Source: Pseudomonas fluorescens (GTDB taxonomy: Bacteria; Pseudomonadota; Gammaproteobacteria; Pseudomonadales; Pseudomonadaceae). From it: DNA of 64,000 nt. Both the position numbers and the translations under genes were made by a program. Of this stretch, positions 54,767 to 63,847 are shown piece after piece. Location of the stretch: contig NZ_CABVHJ010000001.1 in the NCBI RefSeq assembly GCF_902497745.1, positions 416,388 through 480,387 on the forward strand. Reading direction: 5' to 3'. The notes beneath the pieces were generated by a model. That model had not been told where the DNA came from, made no database searches, and saw only the letters and a program-made list of their open reading frames with translations. Every line of letters begins with the position of its first letter. The first letter of the stretch is position 1.

Positions 54767-56119
54767 TTACTTTGCAGGCCCTCGAGGCTTAGGCTCCCCC
54801 TTAGACTCGAATAGCAGCCGGCTGTACGCATCCTCTAAGCCCTCCCGAGTTTGCTTAGGTAAAGCCGGTTTCTTCTGACGCTCTGGCTTCGAAGAAGGAT
54901 TGGAAGCTGAACCTGGTGGATAGATCTGCTCGAAGTTCTTACGCTCCTCGACCGTCAATGCTGCGACGAAAATCTTCTCGCTGACCCGGGCGGCACGATC
55001 TTGCTTAGTGAAGGCTAAGACGTTCGATTGGACCGGAACGGGGAACGGACAACGAAGGTCGGATCTGAAACCGGGTTTACATCTCTGAAGGTTGAGGAGG
55101 AATAGATCCTCGACGTCGCGCCTGCTGCTGGAGTAGGAGGCTGAGAGATATGCTCTGTTGATATCCTCAATACCGACCGTATAGCGATGTTCTGCGCGTG
55201 CTTCAAGGTAAGCCGTTTTGATCAGATGCACTGTCAAACGCTTTATTCCGAACGTACACCGATACAGCTCATGCTTGAGTGCGGCTGGATCTGCAGATAC
55301 ACGCTGCCCAGTAACCCGGATACATTCACCAACATATTCCTCCCAAGTCTTCGAGTCAGGATGGTCCGGCAGCATTACGCGGGGATCGGAAAGAAGCCGT
55401 TGCTTGTCCTCACTGTTCCTCGTCAACAATTTGTGACCCAAGCTGTAGTTCGCCACATAGATCATCGGGACCCCAAGCCCTGCCATGGTGAGGAGGATAT
55501 CGGTAACCCGGGCTACGCCTTGACCAGTGCTCTGATGCTGCATCTCTTCGAGCATCATTAGTGACACCCCGTCACGATTGACCCTACGCCGGCACTCTGT
55601 CAGCAGCTTTGACGTGTTCGCTCTAACTCCCGTCGCGTCGCCGCCGAGGAAGTCTTCCAACAACTGCCTGCCGCCAGCCTTACCCCGTGCGCTGGCGTAC
55701 CAGTACGAAATTAAGGTATGTGGTTCATGGTAATGGGCGGATGAATAAGGCGCAGGTCCAGGCATTACTTTCATCAGCGCACTGATAGTTTGGCTCTTCC
55801 CAACGCCAGCAAGGCCGGTGAGGCATATAGGAAACGCCTCATCCTCAGGGGGATGATATAGCCGCCGCTGATATTGCTGGTCAGTGGAAAAACTCCCGGC
55901 GGAAAAGCTGCGCGCACGATCAACATTGTCTTTGATGAAGTCCAAAGAAAACTGGTTGGGAAGAAAAATCGTCTTCAGGGCCTTTGACAAACGCTCAGCG
56001 GCCAATGCGGGGCTCAACTCCTCAAGACCGGTCACCGGATCAGGACGCACGGTAACCAACCGTCGGATATCAGCCAGCGTGTCCGGTCCGTCAAAGCGCG
56101 TAGAAAAGATGTTAGTCAT
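54767..56119 (-). CDS. tnsC: Transposition regulator ATPase TnsC-like
   Basis: A 450-residue AAA+ ATPase that in Tn7-like systems bridges the target selector (TniQ/TnsD) and the TnsAB transposase. It has Walker A GLAGVGKS (102-109), a Walker B-type MLEE (189-192) in GVSLMMLEEMQHQ, and a sensor region with VANYSLGHKLLTRN. It starts 8 bases inside the tnsB gene end. The C-terminal ~70 residues are basic and proline-rich (KPERQKKPALPKQTR), a possible TnsA/TnsB contact. The ~160 bases to the next gene hold no feature I can name. Confidence 0.9.
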   Translation of the reverse strand: MTNIFSTRFDGPDTLADIRRLVTVRPDPVTGLEELSPALAAERLSKALKTIFLPNQFSLDFIKDNVDRARSFSAGSFSTDQQYQRRLYHPPEDEAFPICLTGLAGVGKSQTISALMKVMPGPAPYSSAHYHEPHTLISYWYASARGKAGGRQLLEDFLGGDATGVRANTSKLLTECRRRVNRDGVSLMMLEEMQHQSTGQGVARVTDILLTMAGLGVPMIYVANYSLGHKLLTRNSEDKQRLLSDPRVMLPDHPDSKTWEEYVGECIRVTGQRVSADPAALKHELYRCTFGIKRLTVHLIKTAYLEARAEHRYTVGIEDINRAYLSASYSSSRRDVEDLFLLNLQRCKPGFRSDLRCPFPVPVQSNVLAFTKQDRAARVSEKIFVAALTVEERKNFEQIYPPGSASNPSSKPERQKKPALPKQTREGLEDAYSRLLFESKGEPKPRGPAK

Positions 56120-58145
56120 GGCCTTTCCCCATCAACCGCTTCTGGTCAGCGGCATCACGCTCGGCCGCTCCGCCCTTCGCAGGACGCCCCAGCTTGCGAG
56201 TACCACTGTCCCAGGCTTTGCCTGTTGCGTGAAGAAACTGGGCATTGCGATCCTGGAGAATCGCGGGTTGTTCTTCACGAAGCTGCGCCTTGCCGCGCAG
56301 CCGATTCTCATTGAGCACTTGAAGATCCGACAGCGAAATGTCGACACTGCTGGGGTGAACGCTCGCCGGCTTTACAAAGTCGAGTTCGTACAAGACGCCT
56401 TCTAACTCGATCCAGATATGTCTGACACACATGGTCATCACGTACGCTGTGACAGATATCTGGCCATTGAGCGCAATCCTGTCAAAAACTTCGGTATCAA
56501 TCAGCTTTGAAGAGTTGTACTTGCGGCCATAAAAATAAACCCCGCTCCTTTTGATGTGCGCCGGATGAGGAGTCAGGAATTCTCGCACGGCGTAGTCAAA
56601 GCTAACTTCCGTTCCCGCATCATAGCCAAGATCACTATAGAACTTGTAAATATTATGTGGGGTTGGACTGAAGCCCACCTCAAACATATCAGGCGTCATC
56701 TTCCCCTCAGCATCTGAAGCATGGTTATCGTAAATAGCTTGAAGAATATGCCGTTTGGACATTTCGACAAAGTTGAGCGAGCTATGAAAATGCGTTGGCT
56801 GGTCATTGTCAGACTTGGTCCGAGGGTGTGACGATTCAACCGTCGCTTTCGACTGACCCGAGTGGGTAGGAGTCAGCTCAAGCCTGGATAACCAACTCAT
56901 CATTTCGCCACGAGCGACTGCTTCTGAACGGATCGGTACGCCCATGGTAGAGCCGGGCCCACGGTCGAAGACAATGTTTTGCGGCAAACCGTAAGTGGGC
57001 CATTCTTCTTCTCTAATGATCAATCCGAACAATGAGGCAAATTTGACCTTACTAATGGCCATCGAAAAAAGGGCCATTCGGTAAGCTTCCATGTTCTCTT
57101 TGTTTTCGGAGAATCCCAAGGCGACGACGGCTCCAGACTGACCACATACTCCCCGAACCACACAGGCCGAATCTATAGCGGATCCTTCGAGCAAGCCAGA
57201 TATCTTGCCTTTAGGGTTATAACCGTCAAACTCAACAAGTTGATTTACATTGACCAAGTCATGAGAAAAACTTCCAATAAAACCGGACTTCGCTCGAGCC
57301 CCGCTCGGACCTCTACGTGCTTTCCTATACGCCTTGGTGCTTATCACCTGACCAAGATAGTAATCGTACTGCCCTTTTGTGGGAAATGGCTTCCCGTCGG
57401 GTTGATAGAACTTCTTTTTTCCTTTCGATGTTGTTAAAGGAAAACAACCGAACTCACCCACCAGCACGTCACCAAAGATCTCAGCGTCAGTTTTGGTTTT
57501 ATCATTGTATTTAATGAATCCATTTACGATAGAAGCTTGCATTTCGGGCGTGGCAGGGAATCTGGACTTTAGTCCCGACTTAGGCGGCCTTCCCAATATT
57601 TTCCCGTCTGCTCCTTGTGACCTTTTGCCTTTCCCGCAGCGGCCGAAATTGGGCATAAGCGCCCATTTCGAGCGGCCGAACACCAGATAGGTAAAAAACC
57701 AAAACCTCAACCGGGCTCCAACCAATTTGGGGGACTGCTGATCGGCATAGGCGTTGATAATCGATTCAGGCTTGTCGCTCGAGAGAATATGCTCCGCATC
57801 TTCGACCAGATTAGCTATGGCGAGGTAACGCTTGTTAACCATTTCATCGTAGCTTTTCTTCGGCCTAACTCGATCTTTTTCCAATTGATCCACTGAAATG
57901 CCGCTGATGGCCTTCAACCAGGGAGGTGTGGCGTCACTGCCACATTCGACAAGATCACCATTGGTCAAAGCCAGATCAAATTCAGGCCGGGAAAACGTTA
58001 GCAAGCTCGCAGTGGTGCCTTTTTCATCAAAAAATACAAGGCGCGCCCTGTTTGCCTTGCCGTCACTTGCAAGGAAATAGTACTCGACATCCTTCGTCAG
58101 CCCTTTAAATCCCTCAGGTGCTTTCAGCTTGGAGCCAGTGATCAT
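56112..58145 (-). CDS. tnsB: Transposase TnsB-like (DDE integrase fold)
   Basis: A 677-residue transposase that binds element ends and joins 3' ends to target. DDE residues are D307 (LVEFDGYNP), D394 (IVFDRGPG) and E437 (ATVESSH). N-terminal DNA-binding regions precede residue 290, and the C-terminal ~120 residues are the beta-barrel and TnsC-contact tail, rich in Arg/Lys. The start overlaps tnsA by 4 bases (ATGA). The AAATAAAGTC repeats at 41914-42040 are its probable binding sites. Confidence 0.93.
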   Translation of the reverse strand: MITGSKLKAPEGFKGLTKDVEYYFLASDGKANRARLVFFDEKGTTASLLTFSRPEFDLALTNGDLVECGSDATPPWLKAISGISVDQLEKDRVRPKKSYDEMVNKRYLAIANLVEDAEHILSSDKPESIINAYADQQSPKLVGARLRFWFFTYLVFGRSKWALMPNFGRCGKGKRSQGADGKILGRPPKSGLKSRFPATPEMQASIVNGFIKYNDKTKTDAEIFGDVLVGEFGCFPLTTSKGKKKFYQPDGKPFPTKGQYDYYLGQVISTKAYRKARRGPSGARAKSGFIGSFSHDLVNVNQLVEFDGYNPKGKISGLLEGSAIDSACVVRGVCGQSGAVVALGFSENKENMEAYRMALFSMAISKVKFASLFGLIIREEEWPTYGLPQNIVFDRGPGSTMGVPIRSEAVARGEMMSWLSRLELTPTHSGQSKATVESSHPRTKSDNDQPTHFHSSLNFVEMSKRHILQAIYDNHASDAEGKMTPDMFEVGFSPTPHNIYKFYSDLGYDAGTEVSFDYAVREFLTPHPAHIKRSGVYFYGRKYNSSKLIDTEVFDRIALNGQISVTAYVMTMCVRHIWIELEGVLYELDFVKPASVHPSSVDISLSDLQVLNENRLRGKAQLREEQPAILQDRNAQFLHATGKAWDSGTRKLGRPAKGGAAERDAADQKRLMGKGHD

Positions 58146-59128
58146 TTGGGCAGTCCGGCAAAAAGTGAGCCATAGACTTGCAAAACATCCGGCGCATCCG
58201 TCACCAATGGATGATTGATTAGAATCGGGTCAAACAAACTGACCTGTAGCTTGCGCTCCCATATGTCTTTGTAGATCTTCGTCAGAAACAGATCACGCCG
58301 GCCCCACCGCTGACCGTACGTTAAGGCAACAGACGCTACTGGCCTCCCATGAGCGACGCAGTCACCGACATCGTGCGAGAAGTCCTCAAGAAGATTAGAT
58401 TCGAGGCTGATTTCGCGATCATGATAGCCATATAGAAGGTCCAAGTTGGCCACCAAAACTGGGTCCAGCAGGTCCCTAGAAACCCTGACAGTCCTGATAC
58501 CTGCACTATGGTAGTACGCCTCCTCCAAGGCATGACGCAAGCGAGCTTTCTCGCGGTCGTCTTTCTGTTTCGCTAGGCTCTTCAAGCTTCCCCGAGCGAC
58601 CTCATGAAAATCCATCGCGCTCAACTTCACTGTCCAATTCACAGCGTAGGGGACTGAGCCTTGCGGTTGAATATAGAGAAGCAGATCGCCCAGGTAGGGA
58701 TGGGGAACCCTCTGGCGCTCACCATCACCGTACGTCACGACTACAGTCGCGTGTTTGAGCCTGATTTCCTCTGCTACTAAAGATGTTCCCTTCACTGGCA
58801 GCAGTTCCAGTCCAGCAGCTAAGGGGTGCCCTTGAAGTGGATGAACGTGTGGAATTGGGCTGAGCATCTTCTGCTCGTGCAACTCAAATACATCGGGATT
58901 ATAAAGAGCCAGTTGGGCGAAGATCCTTTCAGGTGTAGAAAGAAGATGCAGTGCTCGGCCAAGCTTCCTGCTATTAAGGCGGCAAATACGAGAACCCTTG
59001 GGAGCCTCACCAGGAACTGCGTAAATTCCGGATAAGTAGTTATCCCCCCATTTGAAGCTGCCCTGCCGACCTATAATGCGAAGTAAAGACTTTTTAAAAT
59101 CCACAAATTTAATCCATCGTTCATTCAT
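58142..59128 (-). CDS. tnsA: Transposase endonuclease TnsA-like
   Basis: A 328-residue TnsA-type nuclease, which makes the 5' cuts so that the element moves by cut-and-paste. The restriction-enzyme-like active site is visible as E67 (STPERIF), D148 (YLGDLLLY) and K168 (VNWTVK). The C-terminal half should contact TnsC. ATG 59128 (MNERWIKFVDF) was taken; a TTG at 59182 would add 18 residues. TnsA presence indicates simple insertion rather than cointegrate formation. It is the first gene of tnsABC. Confidence 0.85.
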   Translation of the reverse strand: MNERWIKFVDFKKSLLRIIGRQGSFKWGDNYLSGIYAVPGEAPKGSRICRLNSRKLGRALHLLSTPERIFAQLALYNPDVFELHEQKMLSPIPHVHPLQGHPLAAGLELLPVKGTSLVAEEIRLKHATVVVTYGDGERQRVPHPYLGDLLLYIQPQGSVPYAVNWTVKLSAMDFHEVARGSLKSLAKQKDDREKARLRHALEEAYYHSAGIRTVRVSRDLLDPVLVANLDLLYGYHDREISLESNLLEDFSHDVGDCVAHGRPVASVALTYGQRWGRRDLFLTKIYKDIWERKLQVSLFDPILINHPLVTDAPDVLQVYGSLFAGLPK

Positions 59129-59823
59129 CCTTAGCAGGCAACGTATAACAGCCCTCCTGAATCGGATGAATAAGTAGTCCAATAGCGCGCAGGCCCACCG
59201 ATGGCCGCATCACGCGCAATTTACTTTCCTCGGGATGAGCGGAGCCGTGCAGGGCTTGACGCCCTACGCTAGTGAATGGACAATGGATAAGTCAGGTGTC
59301 GAAAGCTGACTTATCCTCAGAGGCCCAAGGTCACACTTGGGCCTTTGTCTATCTGGCTCCTGGGTCTTCTATCCGGTTTCCATTTTTGCTTTCCTCAGGG
59401 CCTGATTAATAGGCCAGCAACTATCTAATTTTAGATGTCCGCACTTTGGCAGCTGCCTCTCCGTTAATTACGGCAGAGTTTTGATCGCTTGTTTACCGTG
59501 CACTTCCAGTCCCAGTAATGCCTTTAGTAACCGTTACTTAACGCTGCATGGTAACGCCGAAAAATGGCAATTGACAACCGGAATAAATCAGCTAAGTTCC
59601 GCCTCCGACGGCGAATTCATGCTGAATTTCCAGTAATTTCGGTGCCTGGACGGCTAAAAACTGGCACTCCTAGATGATAAAGAAATTAAAATCTAGCGGT
59701 AGATGCCTACGGTTATGAGCCCTCGGATTAGTGAATAATCATCCGCTGTTTAGGCCAAATGGATACAAAGCACGAGATGCCGGCCGATATACTAATCTCT
59801 TCTGACCCCACATAGGAGGTCGC
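59129..59823. other. Divergent tnsA-tniQ intergenic region
   Basis: About 695 bases without a protein gene. The left part holds a promoter-operator-hairpin group listed separately. The right part (59570-59820) is AT-rich and must hold the tniQ promoter. No TnsB-site repeat (AATAAAGTC or its complement) is present, so this is not the transposon right end. Confidence 0.55.
59251..59350 (+). promoter_or_regulatory. Promoter with overlapping palindrome and downstream hairpin (operator/attenuator or short RNA)
   Basis: TTGACG (59256-59261), 17 bases, then GACAAT (59279-59284) make a plausible sigma-70 promoter facing tniQ. A perfect 11-base inverted repeat GGATAAGTCAG / CTGACTTATCC (59285-59295, 59306-59316) overlaps the predicted start. 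A second perfect stem AGGCCCAAG / CTTGGGCCT (59321-59344) is followed by TTGTCT, like an intrinsic terminator. Either the first palindrome is an operator and the second attenuates tniQ, or a ~60-base RNA is made. Confidence 0.5.
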
Positions 59824-61434
59824 ATGAGCGCCGCTTCAGGTCAGGAATGGGTGACAGGGCCATTCCCTCGACTGGACTGGCTACCCGACGAAACACTGTT
59901 CAGTTTATGCAGTCGTCAGCATCTGGTGATGGGTAACGTAAACGCTGCGACGACATCCAACGCAGTGTTGGGCCTGCGTCGACAATTTATAAAACATGAT
60001 ATCCCCTGCGGAATTTCAACGTTAGAACGAAATGGGTTCGACTACTGGGGCAGCGCAGAATCTATTCTTCTTAATCACACAATACTCCCGCTATTTGTTC
60101 CATTTCAAAATAAAGTTAAAATTGAAGACGCGATAAGAACTGTAAAAAGCGATCGCCTTGATTCAATTAAATATCGACTTGGCTTGGTATCAAGCGGCTT
60201 TGGCGCTGAACACCCGTTGAAAGCATGTCCGTGCTGTATGCGCGAGGATGTGCACGCGCATGGCATAGCGTACTGGCACCTCAAACACCAATATCCAGGT
60301 GTGATGATCTGTCCCCGCCATCAAACTTGGCTCATGGCATCTACCAAAAGTAGACGGTGGTCGGGTCGGTTCGAATGGTCGCTACCTACCGAAGAATTCT
60401 TGATCGAACAGGGCTCATCTCAAAAACTCTGGTCACGTCCAGTTTTTTTGGCTTTGGCGGACAATGTCATCGACCTAGCATCCATCGGCCGAGCGACGTC
60501 CTTCGAACCTCGCGCCGTCGCCGCGGCCTATCGCACAGCTGTTCTCCACGAGAGCAGATCTGTATCACTGCTCGACCGCACAGAGGCGCTTCGCCGCTTT
60601 CATCTTTTTGAATCATTGCCTGCAGACAAAAAAAGCTCAGAGTCATTTGTGAACCAGCTTGTCCGTACCCCCCGCAGAAGTATTCATCCTCTGAAACATC
60701 TGATTTTGATTGATTGGCTATTTGATGACCTGCACTCGTTCCTAGAGGCCTACGAAGCTGAAGTGGCCAGATCAACTCAGCAAGTGGCGAGCACTCCATC
60801 GCGGGCGCCTGATAAGCGAGTCTCGCTATCAATCCCTCCAGCCAAAAATGCTCTCAGGCCCAAACGACTAAAAGGCAAGCTCAAGGAAAATCTGCTTTCA
60901 AAACTGGCTGAAGGCGTTTCTAAACAGGTGCTTTGTGACGAGTTCCAAATCTCTGTTTCCACGATCAATAAGCTACTACGTGCCCATCCAGCGACCTACG
61001 CCATGGCACTTAAGGCGAGGCACTGCCGCGAGACTGATGAGCACAGGAGTCAGTGGCAATATTTGCACAGTTTGTATCCTGACTTGGGCGTTCAGGCTTT
61101 GAGGAACACAACGCCTTCTCTCTACGCCTGGCTTTACCGAAACGACAAAGCCTGGCTGATAGCCGAAGAGCGAACCTTCGCCAAACCAGCGCACGTGAAC
61201 AAACACCCTGTTGACTGGGAGGCCCGAGATTATCGGCTACTGAGCATGTTAAAAACGGCGTGCGATTCGATCGCTTTACCGCAGCGCGGTCCGGTCACAA
61301 TAGCCCAGCTGTACGCCGTGATCCCCATGCTCTCGACTTGCCTGGAAAATCGAAGCCAATACCCCGAATCCAGAGCATACCTGTCTAAGGTGCTGGGTCG
61401 CTCCAAACCGCAAGACCTCCTCGACCAGGAATAG
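59824..61434 (+). CDS. tnsD: Target-selection protein TniQ/TnsD-like
   Basis: A 536-residue TniQ family protein. The N-terminal TniQ domain (FPRLDWLPDETLFSLCSRQH) is followed by a zinc site CPCC (135-138) with C163 and H166 (ICPRH). The C-terminal part has helix-turn-helix-like segments (ILTKLAEG-type LLSKLAEGVSKQVLCDEFQI, then SVSTINKLLRAHP). Its length is close to Tn7 TnsD (about 508 residues), the DNA-binding selector of attTn7, so recognition of glmS is likely. It starts after a strong AGGAGGTCGC site and is divergent from tnsABC, whereas Tn7 tnsD follows tnsC. Confidence 0.9.
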   Translation: MSAASGQEWVTGPFPRLDWLPDETLFSLCSRQHLVMGNVNAATTSNAVLGLRRQFIKHDIPCGISTLERNGFDYWGSAESILLNHTILPLFVPFQNKVKIEDAIRTVKSDRLDSIKYRLGLVSSGFGAEHPLKACPCCMREDVHAHGIAYWHLKHQYPGVMICPRHQTWLMASTKSRRWSGRFEWSLPTEEFLIEQGSSQKLWSRPVFLALADNVIDLASIGRATSFEPRAVAAAYRTAVLHESRSVSLLDRTEALRRFHLFESLPADKKSSESFVNQLVRTPRRSIHPLKHLILIDWLFDDLHSFLEAYEAEVARSTQQVASTPSRAPDKRVSLSIPPAKNALRPKRLKGKLKENLLSKLAEGVSKQVLCDEFQISVSTINKLLRAHPATYAMALKARHCRETDEHRSQWQYLHSLYPDLGVQALRNTTPSLYAWLYRNDKAWLIAEERTFAKPAHVNKHPVDWEARDYRLLSMLKTACDSIALPQRGPVTIAQLYAVIPMLSTCLENRSQYPESRAYLSKVLGRSKPQDLLDQE

Positions 61435-61497
61435 GCATTAATGCATCCGAACGTAGCTAGCTAAAGGTCGAACAAGCTCGACGACTACTATCTCTGA

Positions 61498-61713
61498 ACT
61501 CGCAATCACTCGACATTTTCCAAGAATCAACACGGCCGTTTTCAGGGCAGTGATCTGTTTCGCTGGCCGTTTATTGAGATGCTGCGTCGCTACATGAACG
61601 CAGGCCTGCTCAAGGGGGATGGCTTTGCCGTGGACGCCAGCATCGTCACAACAGATGCGAGTCGGCAGCGCGGCGTACGGGGTGAAAAACCAGTTGTTAC
61701 CGCCAGCACCTGA
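61498..61713 (+). pseudogene. IS1182-like transposase fragment
   Basis: A 71-codon open stretch reads NHSTFSKNQHGRFQGSDLFR near its start and GLLKGDGFAVDASIVTTDAS further on, both characteristic of IS1182-group DDE transposases, including the first catalytic Asp (VDAS). It ends in TGA at 61711-61713. There is no start codon, N-terminus or remaining catalytic domain, so it is a scrap left by an old insertion 64 bases after tniQ. No terminal inverted repeats were recognised. Confidence 0.7.
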
Positions 61714-61979
61714 ATGATCCATTTTCCGAAACTTTACTGATTCTGGTTCCTAGTTTGTAACCATGACCAGAGTTAGATTTTTACCGATCGGGTTGGGTCA
61801 GCATGGTGTCGGCCACTGGTTCAATGCGGCATCAGCCTGCGGAGCAAGCCTTGATGAGTCGTTTTGACATATGGAAGAAACACTCTCAACATCAATCTGA
61901 ACGACATCGGCGGTTGCTCTAACACGACTGTTGACGCACAAAGAAATAGATATCCAATCTCCAAGAGGGCATTGCGCAC

Positions 61980-62375
61980 ATGGACCTCGCACGACTCGAG
62001 CAACTCGTAAGCGGACAGGGTGAGTGCGTCAACGGCTGCGACCTGTCAGCTGAGGATGCTGCCATCTTTGTGCAGAACAAATTTTCGCATTATTCGTTTT
62101 GCCTAGTCCAAAACTGGACGCTGCTCGAGCTGGAGGCCTGCGACGAAGAGTGCGATGCTCTTCGTTCCCGTGGCTTCGAGCCAATGGTCGTCTACGCGCG
62201 CAGCGTCGTACTCGACAGTCGCGCGCGCTTTAATCCTGGAGATTGGGTACGTAGCTCCTTCCAAGTGAGCTACGACGACGCAGGACTCTTTTTTACCAAA
62301 AACACGTTGTATGTTCTGCTCGGTGACGGCTCCCGACAGAAAATCACACTTAGGGATCTTTTGAGCTTGAAATGA
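61980..62375 (+). CDS. Hypothetical protein, possibly DUF6957-like
   Basis: A 131-residue cytosolic protein. Its middle reads FVQNKFSHYSFCLVQNW and its end FTKNTLYVLLGDGSRQKITL, a pattern I associate with a small Pseudomonas family (possibly DUF6957), but the assignment is uncertain. The N-terminal third has an HTH-like or helical part (MDLARLEQLVSGQGE). It lies between the transposase scrap and an AbrB-MbcA fusion gene in the same direction, 229 bases apart. No catalytic motif was recognised. Confidence 0.55.
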   Translation: MDLARLEQLVSGQGECVNGCDLSAEDAAIFVQNKFSHYSFCLVQNWTLLELEACDEECDALRSRGFEPMVVYARSVVLDSRARFNPGDWVRSSFQVSYDDAGLFFTKNTLYVLLGDGSRQKITLRDLLSLK

Positions 62376-62604
62376 GTTTCCCGGCAGCGCGAATCCGGTG
62401 CACAACTCTTGGACACGAAAGGATTGAACGATAGGGTCGGCACGTGGCAGCGCCCCCGTCACCAGTCACGTCAAATACTGCATAGACCGCTTGTCGCAAT
62501 TTCGGGTCGAACACTTCCTATAGCTCTTTTACTCCATGACAGGATCCGCTGCGCGCGCGAGCATTGAATATCCTTTTTTCTGACGACACGTTAGGTGGCC
62601 GGTT

Positions 62605-63243
62605 ATGAATCAAAGCGGATGCTGGAAAGTTCAGGCTCAGGCCACCAACGATGGCAGCGGAGATGTCATCGTCGATTTGCCAGCCGCCTTGCTTAATGAG
62701 ATGGGCTTGACGATCGGGGATGATCTGACGATCAATACCGTCGGAGACTCGATCATCCTGACGCCGATCCGCAAACCTGCGCAAGGATCTCACAGAATCC
62801 CCAACCATTCGCGCGCTCAAGCCGACGGCAATTATCGAAGCCGCATGAAGGTTTTGCTCGGCATCCCCGAGGACGCGACTTACCAGCACATTCACGAAAT
62901 GATTGATGCCGGCCTGATGGCGAGCATTATCCCAGCAATGCGCGACTTTGGGCTCATCAGCGTTGAAGCTCAGGACAAAATCATACCTGCCGACGCGCTC
63001 ACGACTAAAGTGGCCAACTGCGAGCGATTGACCGCCAGTGAGAGCGATCACTTGTTTCGGCTGGCGCACACAATTGCGGTGGCCGAATCCTTTTTTGGTG
63101 ACACTGAGAAGGCCTTAAGCTGGCTGTCCAAGCCAAAATCTCGCTTTTCAGGCAAAAGCCCAATTGAAATGCTCTCCACTACACCTGGGTTGCGTCAAGT
63201 GGAGGACCTGCTAGCTCAAGCTACAGAAGGAATGTCAGCCTGA
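62605..63243 (+). CDS. AbrB-type / Xre-MbcA-ParS fusion antitoxin
   Basis: A 212-residue protein. Residues ~8-56 are an AbrB/MazE/SpoVT swapped-hairpin DNA-binding domain (VDLPAALLNEMGLTIGDDLT). Residues ~145-212 match the MbcA/ParS/Xre toxin-binding domain (AHTIAVAESFFGDTEKALSW, then GKSPIEMLSTTPG), which normally neutralises RES-domain toxins. A middle helical segment (~70-135) links them. No RES toxin gene follows within the window; the next 600 bases look non-coding. An AbrB DNA-binding half in place of the usual Xre half is unusual. The start follows AGGTGG. Confidence 0.75.
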   Translation: MNQSGCWKVQAQATNDGSGDVIVDLPAALLNEMGLTIGDDLTINTVGDSIILTPIRKPAQGSHRIPNHSRAQADGNYRSRMKVLLGIPEDATYQHIHEMIDAGLMASIIPAMRDFGLISVEAQDKIIPADALTTKVANCERLTASESDHLFRLAHTIAVAESFFGDTEKALSWLSKPKSRFSGKSPIEMLSTTPGLRQVEDLLAQATEGMSA

Positions 63244-63847
63244 TCCTTTGCGCCATGATGATGAAAAATCGATCAGCATGGCTCAACCGCAGCCTTAAGA
63301 CCTGCGGAAAGTCGATACGTATAGCTATTACGAGCTGGAGGGTATAACCGCACGCTCCATCTTGTTGGTGTTGGACTACTGCCCGCCCCGAAACAGTGTA
63401 GGACATCCACAGTTGACCTACTGCTGCCAGTCGCGACAGCCAGAAAACGGCCAAGAGCTGCCGCCTACCGACGTCCGCTTTCGGCCAATAGCGGACGTTT
63501 GAGAGCTGCACCTCCCGGCCATAAGTGGACGTTGGCAAGCGTCACTATTGGCCAGGAGGTGATGGTCAGCCCAGGCGGCTACAGGTTACTAGTAGCGGTG
63601 GACAGCGTGATGGCAAATCAGTAGCGTGTCCTAGGCTGCTGCCGAATTCATCGGTAGACATCACGGCTTTTACGAAACTTCGCTAAACGTATAAGTGAAG
63701 TACGAATAGCTTACGTCGGGCCTAGCGTTAATCTGTAAAGCGTTTTTTCAAAAGAAACTATAAGCTAAATGTACGAAGGCTGGGCGCATAGCGAAATAGA
63801 ACCTATAGGTATACCAATAACTAAATTCAATGATTTCGAGGTGAAAA
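63244..63847. other. Region without a recognisable gene
   Basis: About 600 bases after the antitoxin-like gene. No coding frame with protein-like composition was found on either strand. It contains a GC-rich palindromic repeat (listed separately) and an AT-rich tail from about 63690 that probably holds the promoter of the gene entering at 63848. Confidence 0.5.
63471..63533. repeat. Palindromic repeat with CGGACGTT units
   Basis: ACGTCCGCT (63471-63479) and AGCGGACGT (63490-63498) form a perfect 9-base inverted repeat with a 10-base loop, and a related unit CGGCCATAAGTGGACGTT follows at 63516-63533. The minus-strand translation of this type of sequence (YWPKAD) turns up in many spurious proteobacterial ORFs, which suggests a dispersed non-coding repeat. 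Confidence 0.5.

Noticed and set aside
59129..59823. The tnsA-tniQ gap as a possible transposon right end
   Set aside because: No AATAAAGTC-type repeats in either orientation and no terminal ACA context; tniQ lies beyond it.
63221..63538. A minus-strand frame containing YWPKAD
   Set aside because: This motif is a known type of spurious translation of a dispersed repeat and overlaps the real antitoxin-like gene end.
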